Positions 17,865 to 26,477 of a DNA stretch of 64,000 nucleotides are shown here, one piece after another. Every line of letters starts with the position of its first letter. Within the stretch, counting starts at the first letter, position 1. Below the pieces are notes generated by a model, which saw only the letters and a program-made list of their open reading frames with translations, made no database searches and was not told where the DNA came from. Source of the DNA: Burkholderia pseudomultivorans (lineage in GTDB: Bacteria > Pseudomonadota > Gammaproteobacteria > Burkholderiales > Burkholderiaceae). The translations under genes were made by a program, and so were the position numbers. The DNA is taken from the NCBI RefSeq assembly GCF_001718415.1, contig NZ_CP013377.1:1612001-1676000 (forward strand), written 5' to 3'.

Positions 17865-18665
17865 ATGGATCGTCTGTTTTCCGAAGTCGCGATGCACCAG
17901 GCGCTTGGCCGCGTGATCGATCATCTCGGCCAGCCGCGCTTCTGGCGTTTCCTGGTGCTGCTGCTCAACGAAATGGTGCCGTTCGACAACGCGCTCGCGA
18001 CCGCGATCGGCCGCGACGGCGTGCCGCTCGTGCTCGACGAATACGATGCGGGCGGCACCGACGATGCGTCGCCGGTGCCGCTTTACCTGAACGGGTTATA
18101 TCTGCTCGATCCGTTCCTGCAGGCCGCGCACGACGGGCTCGCCGACGGCTGCTACCGGCTCGAGGAAGTCGCGCCCGACCTGTTCCGGCAGAGCGAGTAT
18201 TTCCTCAGCTACTTCCGCGACGCGGTCGGCGACGACGAGATCCAGATCCTGCTGCGGCCGAACCCGGACACGCTGCTGTCGCTGTCGCTCGGCGCAGGCG
18301 CCCGGTTCGACGTGGAGCCGCTCGGCAAGCTGACGGCCGCGATGCCGTGGGTGCTCGCGGCGATCCGGCAGCACTGGCGGCTGACCGGCGACGCCGCGCG
18401 CGCGACGCCCGACGACGATCTCGGCGCGCGCGTCGAACGGGCGCTCGCGCGGTTCGGCGCGGACCTGCTGACCGATCGCGAGATGGCGATCGCGCGGATG
18501 GTGCTGCGCGGCAATTCGTCGAAGGCGATTGCGGAACGGCTGGCGATTTCTCCGGAGACGGTGAAGGTGCATCGGCGGCATCTGTATGCGAAGCTCGGGA
18601 TTTCTTCGCAGCCGGAGCTGTTTTCGCGATTTATCCAGGCGCTGGGGGAGGATGCGGCGGGATAG
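17865..18665 (+). CDS. LuxR-family (GerE helix-turn-helix) transcriptional regulator
   Basis: A 266-residue protein. The C-terminal domain LTDREMAIARMVLRGNSSKA followed by IAERLAISPETVKVHRRHLY is a complete LuxR/GerE DNA-binding domain. The first about 190 residues are a soluble sensor region without receiver, PAS or autoinducer-binding signatures that I can identify. The ATG at 17865 was preferred over a TTG at 17793. It is divergent from the permease-peptidase pair by 134 bases and is the likely regulator of that pair. Bases 17731-17864 hold the two promoters, but I see no clear operator. Confidence 0.88.
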   Translation: MDRLFSEVAMHQALGRVIDHLGQPRFWRFLVLLLNEMVPFDNALATAIGRDGVPLVLDEYDAGGTDDASPVPLYLNGLYLLDPFLQAAHDGLADGCYRLEEVAPDLFRQSEYFLSYFRDAVGDDEIQILLRPNPDTLLSLSLGAGARFDVEPLGKLTAAMPWVLAAIRQHWRLTGDAARATPDDDLGARVERALARFGADLLTDREMAIARMVLRGNSSKAIAERLAISPETVKVHRRHLYAKLGISSQPELFSRFIQALGEDAAG

Positions 18666-18773
18666 GCGCGTGCGTGTCGCCGCGCGGTTTCGGCGTGCGG
18701 TCGCGCGCGGCGCAACCGGGCGGATCGTGCGGGTCGGTCGATGCCGGCCGGCGTTCGCCGGCCCGCGTTCCGC

Positions 18774-19625
18774 TCACTTCGCGAGCAGCCGCGCTTCGAG
18801 GTAGTCGACCACCCGCTGCTGCGCGTCCTCGCGCGCGGCCGGCTCGGTGCCCTCGATCGGGATCACGCCCGCCCGCGTCGTGAACGTCGGCACCGCATGC
18901 ACCGGCATGTTCGGCCAGTCGAAGTCGTGATACGCGCCCGGATACGCATGGAACGTCGCGTCCGTGCCCGGCGCGACCGAATCGAACAGCGTCTTGCATG
19001 CGGCGAACGGCGACCATACGTCGTCCTCGCCGATCAGCACCAGCAGCGGCACCGTGCTCTGCCACACCGCGCCCTGCGCCTTCACGTTGCAGCTTCCCGG
19101 GTAGAACGCGACCGCCGCGCGGAAATCGCCGTCCGGCAGCGACGCGGGCCGCGCCGGACTCGACGCGCGGATCGTGTTCAGCACCGTGCCGCCGCCCTGC
19201 GACCAGCCGACGATGCCGATGCGATCGGGCTGCACCGTGTCGAGCGATTGCAGGTAGCGCAGCGCGCCATAGGCGTCGAACGGCCGCGCGCGATAGATCG
19301 CGCCGACGAAATGCGCAGGCGCGCACATCTCGCCCTGATGACGCGGATTGAAGCTGTCGACCTCCAGCACCGTGATGCCGATCGCGTTGAAACGCTCGGC
19401 CCAGTCGCGCTCGCGGGAATAGACCTTGCCCGACCTGGCGAACATGCCCGAGCAGCCGTGCAGGAACACGAGTGCCGGATGACGGCCGGCGCCGGGCGCG
19501 GGAAACAGGTAGCCGTCGAGCGTCGTCGCCGGCGGGCCGTCGGTCGACGGGAAATGGACCAGCGTCTGCGCGCCCGCCATCGCGGACAGACAAGCCAGCA
19601 TGACGGACATCAGCAGTTTGCGCAT
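18774..19625 (-). CDS. Secreted dienelactone-hydrolase-like alpha/beta hydrolase
   Basis: A 283-residue protein from an ATG with GGGAG upstream. Residues 1-19 form a signal peptide (MRKLLMSVMLACLSAMAGA). The alpha/beta-hydrolase core shows LVFLHGCSG (oxyanion region), the nucleophile S142 in GIVGWSQGGG, the acid in LIGEDDVW and the histidine in YPGAYHDFDWP. Close relatives are annotated as dienelactone hydrolases, but with a Ser nucleophile and secretion an esterase or other carboxylic ester hydrolase is as likely. It has no obvious operon partner. Confidence 0.85.
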   Translation of the reverse strand: MRKLLMSVMLACLSAMAGAQTLVHFPSTDGPPATTLDGYLFPAPGAGRHPALVFLHGCSGMFARSGKVYSRERDWAERFNAIGITVLEVDSFNPRHQGEMCAPAHFVGAIYRARPFDAYGALRYLQSLDTVQPDRIGIVGWSQGGGTVLNTIRASSPARPASLPDGDFRAAVAFYPGSCNVKAQGAVWQSTVPLLVLIGEDDVWSPFAACKTLFDSVAPGTDATFHAYPGAYHDFDWPNMPVHAVPTFTTRAGVIPIEGTEPAAREDAQQRVVDYLEARLLAK

Positions 19626-20076
19626 CGGCGACTCCCGTTTCGTCGGATGGAGCGAGAACGGAAACCGGCCCGCGCCGGTTGACACGCCAGGCGAGGCGGC
19701 CCTGCGCGGGCCGTTCGCGACAGCCAACTGTCAGGTCGGGCAATGCGGCGACGGATCTGGCGGCCGGCGCGGCCGGGTCGAACGCCTCGCGCCTTGCGCT
19801 GCGCGACGCGCATCCGTCGTTGCGCGCGCACGTGTCGGACCGCCCCGCCGTTGCGTGACGGTCACGCATCGCCGATACGCCCCCGTTCCGCTCGCAGCCC
19901 CGCGAAAAACCGCCTATCGTGAATGAAGCGCCCCCGTGCACCGCCCATCCGACCCCGCGTCGCTCGCAGCGGCGGCCACGGCGCCGCGTTCCGGCACCAT
20001 TCGTCGCGATCCTCGCGCAGGCAGGCTCCGCCGTGCGCGCGATCCCGATCGCCCACCGGACAACAAGGAGGCAACC
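19626..20076. other. 451-base gap between divergent secreted-protein genes
   Basis: The gap separates the hydrolase (minus) from the COG4315 gene (plus). It holds the palindrome at 19852-19868, a possible -10 TATCGT at 19915-19920 and the ribosome binding site AAGGAGG at 20065-20071. The open frames that cross it have no protein-family features. Nothing else is recognised. Confidence 0.5.
19852..19868. promoter_or_regulatory. Palindromic operator candidate upstream of the COG4315 gene
   Basis: TGCGTGAC (19852-19859), one central G, and GTCACGCA (19861-19868) form a perfect 17-base inverted repeat, about 50 bases upstream of a possible -10 box (TATCGT, 19915-19920). The compact dyad looks like a binding site for a dimeric regulator rather than a hairpin. 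No regulator gene is adjacent. Confidence 0.5.
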
Positions 20077-20451
20077 ATGAAAGCCGCGCTGCTCGTCAGT
20101 TCCGCCCTGCTCGCCGTCGCATCCGCGTCGGCTTCCGCCCAAGGCTCGATCACGAAGGTCGAAAACGGCGCGCTCGTCGCCGCGAACGGGATGACCGTCT
20201 ATACGTTCGACAAGGACAAGGCCAATGCCGGCACCAGCGCATGCACCGGCCAGTGCGAAACCTTCTGGCCGCCCTACAAGGCCAGCGCGACCGACGTGCC
20301 CGTCGGGCCCTACACGATCGTCAAGCGCGACGACGGCAGCCCGCAATGGGCATACAAGGGCAAGCCGCTGTATTTCTTCTCGAAGGACATGAAGCAAGGC
20401 GATCGCAACGGCGACAACTTCAAGGAGATGTGGCACGTCGTCGCGCCGTAA
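20077..20451 (+). CDS. Secreted COG4315-family repeat protein
   Basis: A 124-residue protein with a strong ribosome binding site (AAGGAGG, 5 bases before the ATG) and a signal peptide (first 21 residues, ending ASASA-Q). The mature part has the COG4315 pattern: GMTVYTFDKDKANAGTSAC, CTGQCETFWPPYKA and GKPLYFFSKDMKQGDRNGD, two copies of a YxFxKD-type unit with a Cys pair (CTGQC). Members are secreted or lipoproteins of unknown role, sometimes linked to redox stress. A palindrome lies in its long upstream region. Confidence 0.88.
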   Translation: MKAALLVSSALLAVASASASAQGSITKVENGALVAANGMTVYTFDKDKANAGTSACTGQCETFWPPYKASATDVPVGPYTIVKRDDGSPQWAYKGKPLYFFSKDMKQGDRNGDNFKEMWHVVAP

Positions 20452-20475
20452 GCGCGCGCTCGATGCGCCAGACGC

Positions 20476-20510
20476 AAAAAAGCCCGCCTCGACCGGAAAT
20501 CGGGACGGGC
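20476..20510 (-). terminator. Rho-independent terminator of the semialdehyde dehydrogenase operon
   Basis: Read on the minus strand, a GC-rich stem (arms at 20500-20510 and 20482-20492, 9 of 11 paired) is followed directly by six T residues (20481 to 20476). It lies 63 bases after the dehydrogenase stop codon and is a canonical intrinsic terminator. Confidence 0.7.
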
Positions 20511-20572
20511 CTTCGCGACGGCCGCCGCGCACGCGCCGCCAGCCGGCGCGCGGCATGCGGCCGGGATTCGCG

Positions 20573-22090
20573 TCAGCGGTTCGACGGGAAGCTGAACACC
20601 GTGCCTTCGCGCACGCCGGCCGACGGCCAGCGCTGCGTGATCGTCTTGCGCTTCGTGTAGAAACGCACCGCGTCCGGGCCGTACGCGTGCAGGTCGCCGA
20701 ACAGCGAGCGCTTCCAGCCGCCGAACGAGTGGTACGCGACCGGCACCGGCAGCGGCACGTTGATGCCGACCATGCCGATCTGGATGTTGTCGCTGAAGTA
20801 GCGCGCGGCCTCGCCGTCGCGCGTGAACAGGCACGTGCCGTTGCCGTACTCGTGCGCGTCGATCAGCGCCATCGCCTCGTCGAGCGACTTCAGGCGGATC
20901 ACGCCGAGCACCGGCCCGAAGATCTCGTGCTGATAGATCGGCATGCCGGGCTTCACGTGGTCGAACAGGCACGGGCCGAGGTAGTAGCCGTCCTCGTGAC
21001 CGTCGACCTTCACGCTGCGGCCGTCGACCACCAGCGACGCGCCCGCCGCGACACCCGCCTCGACGAAGCCCGTGACCTTCTCGAAATGCTGCTTCGTGAC
21101 GAGCGGCCCCATGTCGACGCCTTCGCCGGTGCCCGGGCCGACCTTCATCCTGTCGATCTCGGCCTTCAGGCCCGCGACGACGCGGTCGCCCGTCTCGTCG
21201 CCGATCGCGACGACCAGCGGAATCGCCATGCAGCGCTCGCCGCACGAACCGTAGGCGGCGCCCATCAGCGCGTTCACGGCGTTGCCGATGTCGGCGTCCG
21301 GCATCACGACCGCGAAGTTCTTCGCGCCGCCGAGCGCCTGCACGCGCTTGCCGTGCGCGCAGCCGGTCGAGTAGATGTATTCGGCAATCGGCGTCGAGCC
21401 GACGAAGCTCACCGCCTTCACGCGCGGGTCGGCCAGGATCGTGTCGACCGCTTCCTTGTCGCCGTTCACGACGTTCAGCACGCCCGGCGGCAGGCCGGCT
21501 TCGAGCGCGAGCTCGGCCATGCGCAGTGTCGACGACGGCGTGCGCTCGGACGGCTTCAGCACGAAGGTGTTGCCGCACGCGACGGCCATCGGCCACATCC
21601 ACAGCGGCACCATCACCGGGAAGTTGAACGGCGTGATGCCGGACACGACGCCGAGCGCCTGGAATTCGCTCCACGAATCGATCGCGGGGCCGACGTTCTT
21701 GCTGTGCTCGCCCTTCAGCAGCTCGGGCACGTAGGTCGCGTATTCGACGTTCTCGATGCCGCGCTGCAGTTCGCCCATCGCGTCGGCGAGCACCTTGCCG
21801 TGCTCGGCCGTGATCAGCGCGCACAGTTCGTCCGCATGCTCCTCGAGCAGCGTCTTGAAGCGGCTCATCACGCGTGCGCGCTTCAGCGGCGGCGTGTTGC
21901 GCCACGCCGGGAACGCGGCCTGCGCGGACGCGATCGCGGCTTCGACGGTCTGCTTGTCGGCCAGCGCGACGCTCTTGTTCGACGCGCCGGTGGCCGGGTC
22001 GAACACCGGCTGCACGCGGCTGCCGCCGTCGACGCGCTTGCCGTCGATCAGGTGGCCGAGGGTCGAGGTGACATTGCTATCGTGTTTCAT
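20573..22090 (-). CDS. mmsA: CoA-acylating methylmalonate/malonate-semialdehyde dehydrogenase
   Basis: A 505-residue aldehyde dehydrogenase of the MmsA/IolA class. Diagnostic segments are LGHLIDGKRVDGGSRVQPVF at the start, SGITPFNFPVMVPLWMWPMA, FVGSTPIAEYIYSTGCAHGK and the catalytic Cys in AAYGSCGERCMAI. This class uses NAD and CoA to turn malonate semialdehyde or methylmalonate semialdehyde into acetyl-CoA or propionyl-CoA with loss of CO2. It lies 59 bases downstream of the omega-aminotransferase gene, so it completes beta-alanine breakdown to acetyl-CoA. The MMSDH step of valine degradation is an alternative role. Confidence 0.93.
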   Translation of the reverse strand: MKHDSNVTSTLGHLIDGKRVDGGSRVQPVFDPATGASNKSVALADKQTVEAAIASAQAAFPAWRNTPPLKRARVMSRFKTLLEEHADELCALITAEHGKVLADAMGELQRGIENVEYATYVPELLKGEHSKNVGPAIDSWSEFQALGVVSGITPFNFPVMVPLWMWPMAVACGNTFVLKPSERTPSSTLRMAELALEAGLPPGVLNVVNGDKEAVDTILADPRVKAVSFVGSTPIAEYIYSTGCAHGKRVQALGGAKNFAVVMPDADIGNAVNALMGAAYGSCGERCMAIPLVVAIGDETGDRVVAGLKAEIDRMKVGPGTGEGVDMGPLVTKQHFEKVTGFVEAGVAAGASLVVDGRSVKVDGHEDGYYLGPCLFDHVKPGMPIYQHEIFGPVLGVIRLKSLDEAMALIDAHEYGNGTCLFTRDGEAARYFSDNIQIGMVGINVPLPVPVAYHSFGGWKRSLFGDLHAYGPDAVRFYTKRKTITQRWPSAGVREGTVFSFPSNR

Positions 22091-22149
22091 CGTTCGGACT
22101 CTTTGGTGAATTCGGTAATCGCCATGGTGCGTATCGGACGGCCCGCGGC

Positions 22150-23508
22150 TCAGTCCACTTCGTTCAGCGCGTCGGACAGCGCATTGATCATGTTGTCGAT
22201 CTCGCGCTTCTCGGCGATGAACGGCGGCGCCAGCTGGATCGTGTCGCCGCCGTAGCGCACGTAGAAACCCTTCGCCCAGCAGCGCATCGCGATCTCGTAC
22301 GGACGGCGCGCCGGCTCGCCCGGCAGCGCGGCGATCGTCAGGCCGGCCGCGAGGCCGTAGTTGCGGATGTCCGCAATATGGCGCTGGCCCTTCAGCCCGT
22401 GCACGGCCGCCTCGAAATGCGGCGCGAGATCGCGCACGCGGCCCACCGCGTCCTCCTTCGCCAGCAGGTCGAGCGCCGCGACGCCGGCCGCGCAAGCGAC
22501 CGGGTGCGCCGAGTACGTATAGCCGTGCGGAAACTCGAGCATGTACTCGGGGCCGCCCGCGGCCATGAAGGTGTCGTAGATCTCCTTCGACGCGACCACG
22601 CCGCCGAGCGGCTGCACGCCGTTGGTGACCTGCTTCGCGAAGTTCATGATGTCCGGCGTCACGCCGAACGCTTCGGCGCCCGTCATCGCGCCGGCGCGGC
22701 CGAAGCCCGTGATGACTTCGTCGAAGATCAGCAGGATGTCGTGCGCGGTGCAGATCTCGCGCAGGCGTTGCAGATAGCCCTGCGGCGGAATGATCACGCC
22801 GGCCGAGCCGGCGAACGGCTCGACGATCACCGCGGCGATGTTCGACGCGTCGTGCAGCGCGATCAGGTCGAGCAGGCGGTCGGCGAGCTCGGCGCCGCGC
22901 TCGGGCATGCCGCGCGAGAACTTGTTTTCGGCCAGTTGCGTGTGCGGCAGGAAATCGGCGTCGAGGCCCTGGCCGAACAGCTTGCGGTTCGGCCCGATGC
23001 CGCCGACCGAGATGCCGCCGAAGTTCACGCCGTGGTAGCCCTTCTCGCGGCCGATCAGGCGCGTCTTCGTGCCCTTGCCCTTCGCGCGCCAGTAGGCGCG
23101 CGCCATCTTCAGCGACGTGTCGGCCGCTTCCGAGCCCGAGCCGGTGAAGAACACGTAATCGAGGCCGGCCGGCGTCAGGTCCTTGATCCGGTTCGCGAGC
23201 TCGAACGATTTCGGATGACCGAACTGGAATGCCGGCGCGTAGTCGAGCTGCGCGACCTGGCGGCTCACCGCTTCGACGATTTCGGTGCGGCCATGACCGA
23301 GGCCCGTGCACCAGAGACCCGACAGCCCGTCGAAGATCTTGCGGCCTTCGGCGTCGGTGTAATAAGCGCCCTTGCCCGACACGATCATGCGCGGGTCGGA
23401 CTTGAACTGGCGGTTGGCGGTGAACGGCATCCAGTGCGCGTCGAGCCACGCGGCGTCGGTGCGAACGGTGGTCTCTTCCTGTTTCGGAGCGGTGGTGATC
23501 TCGGTCAT
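22150..23508 (-). CDS. bauA: Beta-alanine:pyruvate aminotransferase (class III omega-aminotransferase)
   Basis: A 452-residue class III PLP enzyme. The N-terminus HWMPFTANRQFKSDPRM, GLSGLWCTGLGHG, FFTGSGSEAADTSLKMARAY, D263 in LIFDEVITGFGR and the PLP lysine K292 in NFAKQVTNGVQPLGG match beta-alanine:pyruvate transaminases of Pseudomonas (about 448 residues). It moves the amino group of beta-alanine or other omega-amines to pyruvate and makes malonate semialdehyde, the substrate of the next gene. It is first in the minus-strand pair and divergent from a LysR gene. The bauA name is by similarity; other omega-amines may be used. Confidence 0.9.
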   Translation of the reverse strand: MTEITTAPKQEETTVRTDAAWLDAHWMPFTANRQFKSDPRMIVSGKGAYYTDAEGRKIFDGLSGLWCTGLGHGRTEIVEAVSRQVAQLDYAPAFQFGHPKSFELANRIKDLTPAGLDYVFFTGSGSEAADTSLKMARAYWRAKGKGTKTRLIGREKGYHGVNFGGISVGGIGPNRKLFGQGLDADFLPHTQLAENKFSRGMPERGAELADRLLDLIALHDASNIAAVIVEPFAGSAGVIIPPQGYLQRLREICTAHDILLIFDEVITGFGRAGAMTGAEAFGVTPDIMNFAKQVTNGVQPLGGVVASKEIYDTFMAAGGPEYMLEFPHGYTYSAHPVACAAGVAALDLLAKEDAVGRVRDLAPHFEAAVHGLKGQRHIADIRNYGLAAGLTIAALPGEPARRPYEIAMRCWAKGFYVRYGGDTIQLAPPFIAEKREIDNMINALSDALNEVD

Positions 23509-23579
23509 GTCGGTCGGCGCGGCGCGCCCCTCCTCCTGGTGATGATGTTGCGCATTGTCGGCAAGCCAATTAGTCTTTT

Positions 23580-23620
23580 GAATATCGCAATATCAATATT
23601 CACTTGCGCAATTATGCAAG
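23580..23620. promoter_or_regulatory. AT-rich divergent control region of the beta-alanine genes
   Basis: The 105-base gap between the aminotransferase and LysR genes contains an unusually AT-rich stretch with AATAT/ATATT repeats (23581-23600) and CTTGC (23603-23607) with its inverted copy GCAAG (23616-23620), 8 bases apart, which spans the LysR start codon. This placement fits a LysR autoregulatory and activation site. Confidence 0.5.
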
Positions 23621-24579
23621 CAAAGAAACCGAAGAGCCGCGCGCTGCTCGGGCAGCTCAGCGACATGGATCTGCGGCTGCTGCGGGTCTTCAAGGGCGTC
23701 GTGCAATGCGGCGGGATGGCGGCGGCCGAACTGGAGCTGAATATCGGCATCTCGACCATCAGCCGGCACGTGAAGGACCTGGAGACGCGCCTCGGGCTGG
23801 TGCTGTGCCGGCGCGGCCGCGCGGGCTTCACGCTGACGCCCGAGGGGCAGACGGTGTACGAGGAGACGCTGCGGCTGCTCGCGTCGATGGAGGCGTTCCG
23901 CAGCCGCGTCGACGGCATTCACGACCGGATGGGCGGCGAACTGCACATCGCGGTGTTCGACAAGACCGCGACCAATCCGCAGGCGCGGCTCGGGGACGCG
24001 ATCCGCCAGTTCGCGGACGAAGCGCCCGACGTCGCGCTGAACCTGCACGTCGCGTCGATCAACGAGGTGGAGCGCGGCATCATCGACGGCAGCTATCAGG
24101 TCGGGATCATTCCCGCGCACCGCAACTCGGGCAGCCTCGTGTATTCGGAACTGTTCGACGAGCGGATGCTGCTCTACTGCGGCCGCCAGCACCCGCTGTA
24201 CGACGCGCCGCACGGCAAGCTCACCTGGACGTCGATCCGCAACCATGCGTTCGCGGGGCTCGGCTTCCATTCGCCGAACATGGAGCTGAGCCACCGCGCG
24301 AAGCTCACGCGCGGCGCGACCGCGTCCGATCAGGAGTCGATCGCGACGCTGATCCTGTCCGGCCGCTTTCTCGGCTTCCTGCCCGACCATTACGCGGAAA
24401 GTTTCGAAAACAAGGGACTGATGCAGCCGATCGCGCCGCACCGGTTCAACTACCGCTGCCGGTTCGTCAGCCTGCTGCGGCGCTCGCCGCGCCCGTCGCG
24501 GGCCGCGCTGCTGTTCCAGTCGTGCCTGGAAGCCGCCCATGCCGCGCACGCGGCGCCGTCGCCCGACGGCAGCGCCTGA
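23614..24579 (+). CDS. LysR-family regulator of the beta-alanine genes
   Basis: A 321-residue LysR protein. The DNA-binding domain DMDLRLLRVFKGVVQCGGMA and NIGISTISRHVKDLETRLGL occupies residues about 15-75, and the effector domain follows (GGELHIAVFDKTATNP, ILSGRFLGFLPDHYA). The ATG at 23614 is the first in frame after the AT-rich control region. It is divergent from the aminotransferase/dehydrogenase pair and probably activates it when beta-alanine or a related amine is present. It ends 22 bases before the convergent MFS gene. Confidence 0.92.
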   Translation: MQAKKPKSRALLGQLSDMDLRLLRVFKGVVQCGGMAAAELELNIGISTISRHVKDLETRLGLVLCRRGRAGFTLTPEGQTVYEETLRLLASMEAFRSRVDGIHDRMGGELHIAVFDKTATNPQARLGDAIRQFADEAPDVALNLHVASINEVERGIIDGSYQVGIIPAHRNSGSLVYSELFDERMLLYCGRQHPLYDAPHGKLTWTSIRNHAFAGLGFHSPNMELSHRAKLTRGATASDQESIATLILSGRFLGFLPDHYAESFENKGLMQPIAPHRFNYRCRFVSLLRRSPRPSRAALLFQSCLEAAHAAHAAPSPDGSA

Positions 24580-24601
24580 GCGCCGCCATTGCGCCGGGCG
24601 A

Positions 24602-25858
24602 TCACGCGTCGTAGCGGTCGACCGTCCCGTCCGGGGGCGGCGGCAGCCGCTTGCGCGTGACGAAATAGACGGCGACGAGCGCGGCCGCGAAGCCCGACGC
24701 CGCGCCTACGCCGAGCGCCCAACGCGGACCGAGATGGTTCGCGACCCAGCCCGCGACCGGCGCGCCGATCGGCGTGCCGCCGAACGCGACCGCGAGGCGC
24801 AGCGCCATCACGCGCCCGCGCATGGCCGGCTCGGTCGACAGCTGCATCAGCGCGTTGGTCGAATTGGTGAAGGTCATCGCGGCGATCCCGGTCATCACGA
24901 GCGCCGCCGCGAACAGCCAGTAGCTCGGCGCGAGCGCGCCCAGCGTGCAGCCGACGCCGAACATCGCCGCGCCCGCCCACAGATGCCGGAATTGCGGCCG
25001 TTCGCGCCGGGCCGCGAGCAGCGCGCCCGAGATCGTGCCGACCGCCATCATCGACGACAGGATGCCGAAGCCGCGCGCATCGACATGAAACACGCCGGCC
25101 GCCATCGTCGAGATGAACAGCGGGAAGTTCAGGCCGAAGGTGCCGATCAGGAACAGCATCGCGAGCGTCGCCTTCAGGTCCGGCCGATGCCACACGTAAC
25201 GGAAGCCGTCGAGCAGGCTGCCGCGTGCGTGGCGGGCCCGCGCGTTTTCGCGCAGCTCGTCGGCGCGCAGCCGCGACAGCGAAGCGAGCACCGCGACGAA
25301 ACTGAGCCCGTTGATCAGGAACGCCCAGCCCGTGCCGACCGACGCGATGATGAAGCCGGCCGCCGCCGGCCCGATCATCCGCGCCGCGTTGAACGACGTC
25401 GAATTGAGCGCGACCGCGTTCGCGAGCTCGCGATCGGCGACCAGTTCCGCGACGAAGGTCTGCCGCACCGGCGCATCGAACGCCGACGCACAGCCGAACA
25501 GGAACGCGAACAGGTACACGTGCCACAGCTGCACGACGCCCGTGACCGTCAGCAGGCCCAGCACAAGCGCGAGCGCGCCCATCAGCGCCTGCGTCGCCAT
25601 CAGCAGCCGGCGCTGGTTGAAGCGGTCGGCCGCGTAGCCCGTCCACGGCAGCAGCAGCAGTTGCGGGCCGAACTGCAGCGACATCACGATGCCGACCGCC
25701 GACGCGTCGTGGTGCGTCAGCTGCGTCAGCACGAGCCAGTCCTGCGCGGTGCGCTGGATCCACGTGCCGATGTTCGACACCAGCGCGCCGGCCGCCCACA
25801 CGCGATAGTTGAAGCTGCGAAGCGAGCGGAACACGCCGCCCGCGGCCGGCACGCTCAT
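24602..25858 (-). CDS. MFS exporter (MFS_3, enterobactin-exporter-like)
   Basis: A 418-residue, 12-helix protein. FRSLRSFNYRVWAAGALVSN at the N-terminus, NIGTWIQRTAQDWLVLTQLT, GYAADRFNQRRLLMATQAL (inter-helix 2-3 motif) and FDAPVRQTFVAELV are typical of the MFS_3 group, which exports drugs or siderophores. The ATG at 25858 overlaps the stop of a 32-codon ORF (ATGA), which suggests translational coupling. It lies downstream of a MarR gene on the same strand, so it is probably repressed by MarR and induced by its substrate. Confidence 0.87.
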   Translation of the reverse strand: MSVPAAGGVFRSLRSFNYRVWAAGALVSNIGTWIQRTAQDWLVLTQLTHHDASAVGIVMSLQFGPQLLLLPWTGYAADRFNQRRLLMATQALMGALALVLGLLTVTGVVQLWHVYLFAFLFGCASAFDAPVRQTFVAELVADRELANAVALNSTSFNAARMIGPAAAGFIIASVGTGWAFLINGLSFVAVLASLSRLRADELRENARARHARGSLLDGFRYVWHRPDLKATLAMLFLIGTFGLNFPLFISTMAAGVFHVDARGFGILSSMMAVGTISGALLAARRERPQFRHLWAGAAMFGVGCTLGALAPSYWLFAAALVMTGIAAMTFTNSTNALMQLSTEPAMRGRVMALRLAVAFGGTPIGAPVAGWVANHLGPRWALGVGAASGFAAALVAVYFVTRKRLPPPPDGTVDRYDA

Positions 25859-25953
25859 GGCCGCTCCGGCGCACGGCCGCCGCGCAGCGGCGCGACGGCG
25901 TTCGCGACGCACGCGCCGCCCAGGCAATACGACACGAGATACGGGATATCCAT
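25855..25953 (-). CDS. 32-residue ORF coupled to the MFS gene
   Basis: The ATG at 25953 follows GGAAGGAAAG on the minus strand, and the frame reads MDIPYLVSYCLGGACVANA and ends RAPERP before TGA at 25857-25855, overlapping the MFS ATG in the ATGA manner. The first about 20 residues are hydrophobic and resemble, from memory, the start of a family of small membrane proteins with a GGAFLANAVPH pattern, here cut short. It may be a leader peptide, a degraded membrane-protein gene, or a real microprotein. Confidence 0.45.
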   Translation of the reverse strand: MDIPYLVSYCLGGACVANAVAPLRGGRAPERP

Positions 25954-25990
25954 CTTCAGGCTTTCCTTCCGCCGCGCGGATCGATGCGGT

Positions 25991-26461
25991 TCAGGGACGC
26001 GCCGGCTCGTCGAATTCGGCAAGCCGCTGCAGCAGCTTCACGGCCGACGCGAGCTCGACTTGTTCCTGCTCCGACAATTGGGCGTGCAGCGCGCGGAACA
26101 GCCAGTCGTCCTTGGCGGCCCGGTTGGCCCGCAGCACGTCGCGAAAACGGGGCGTCAGCGCGATCAGCGTCTGCCGCCCGTCGGTCGGATCGGGTTCGCC
26201 GCCGACGGCGCCCATCGCTTCCAGCGTCGCGACCGTCACGCGCATCGACTGCGGACGCACGCTTTCCGCACGCGCCAGCGCGGACACGGTCGCGGGGCCG
26301 TCGCGGTCAAGCCGCAGCAGCACCGATTTCTGCGAGGACGTGAGGTCGTTCGGGTGGGTTTGCTCGCGCATCCGGCGCATCAGCTTGCCGACGGAGATGC
26401 GGAGTTCGCCGGCGAGACCGGCCAGCGGAGGCGTTTCGGGGGACGAGGGTCGGGGGTTCAT
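25991..26461 (-). CDS. MarR-family transcriptional regulator
   Basis: A 156-residue winged-helix protein. GELRISVGKLMRRMREQTHP leads into LTSSQKSVLLRLDRDGPATV, SALARAESVRPQSMRVTVAT (recognition helix), the wing GGEPDPTDGRQTLIALTP, and a dimerising tail. The start ATG at 26461 is the nearest to the operator; upstream codons in frame cross the operator and lack family sequence. A 36-base dyad lies 16 bases upstream of the start, so autorepression is likely, together with control of the downstream MFS exporter. Confidence 0.9.
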   Translation of the reverse strand: MNPRPSSPETPPLAGLAGELRISVGKLMRRMREQTHPNDLTSSQKSVLLRLDRDGPATVSALARAESVRPQSMRVTVATLEAMGAVGGEPDPTDGRQTLIALTPRFRDVLRANRAAKDDWLFRALHAQLSEQEQVELASAVKLLQRLAEFDEPARP

Positions 26462-26477
26462 GGCCTCGACGATAGCA

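Noticed and set aside
19600..19926. A 108-codon plus-strand frame in the gap before the COG4315 gene
   Set aside because: It starts within the signal-peptide region of the divergent hydrolase, has no ribosome binding site and shows no family features.
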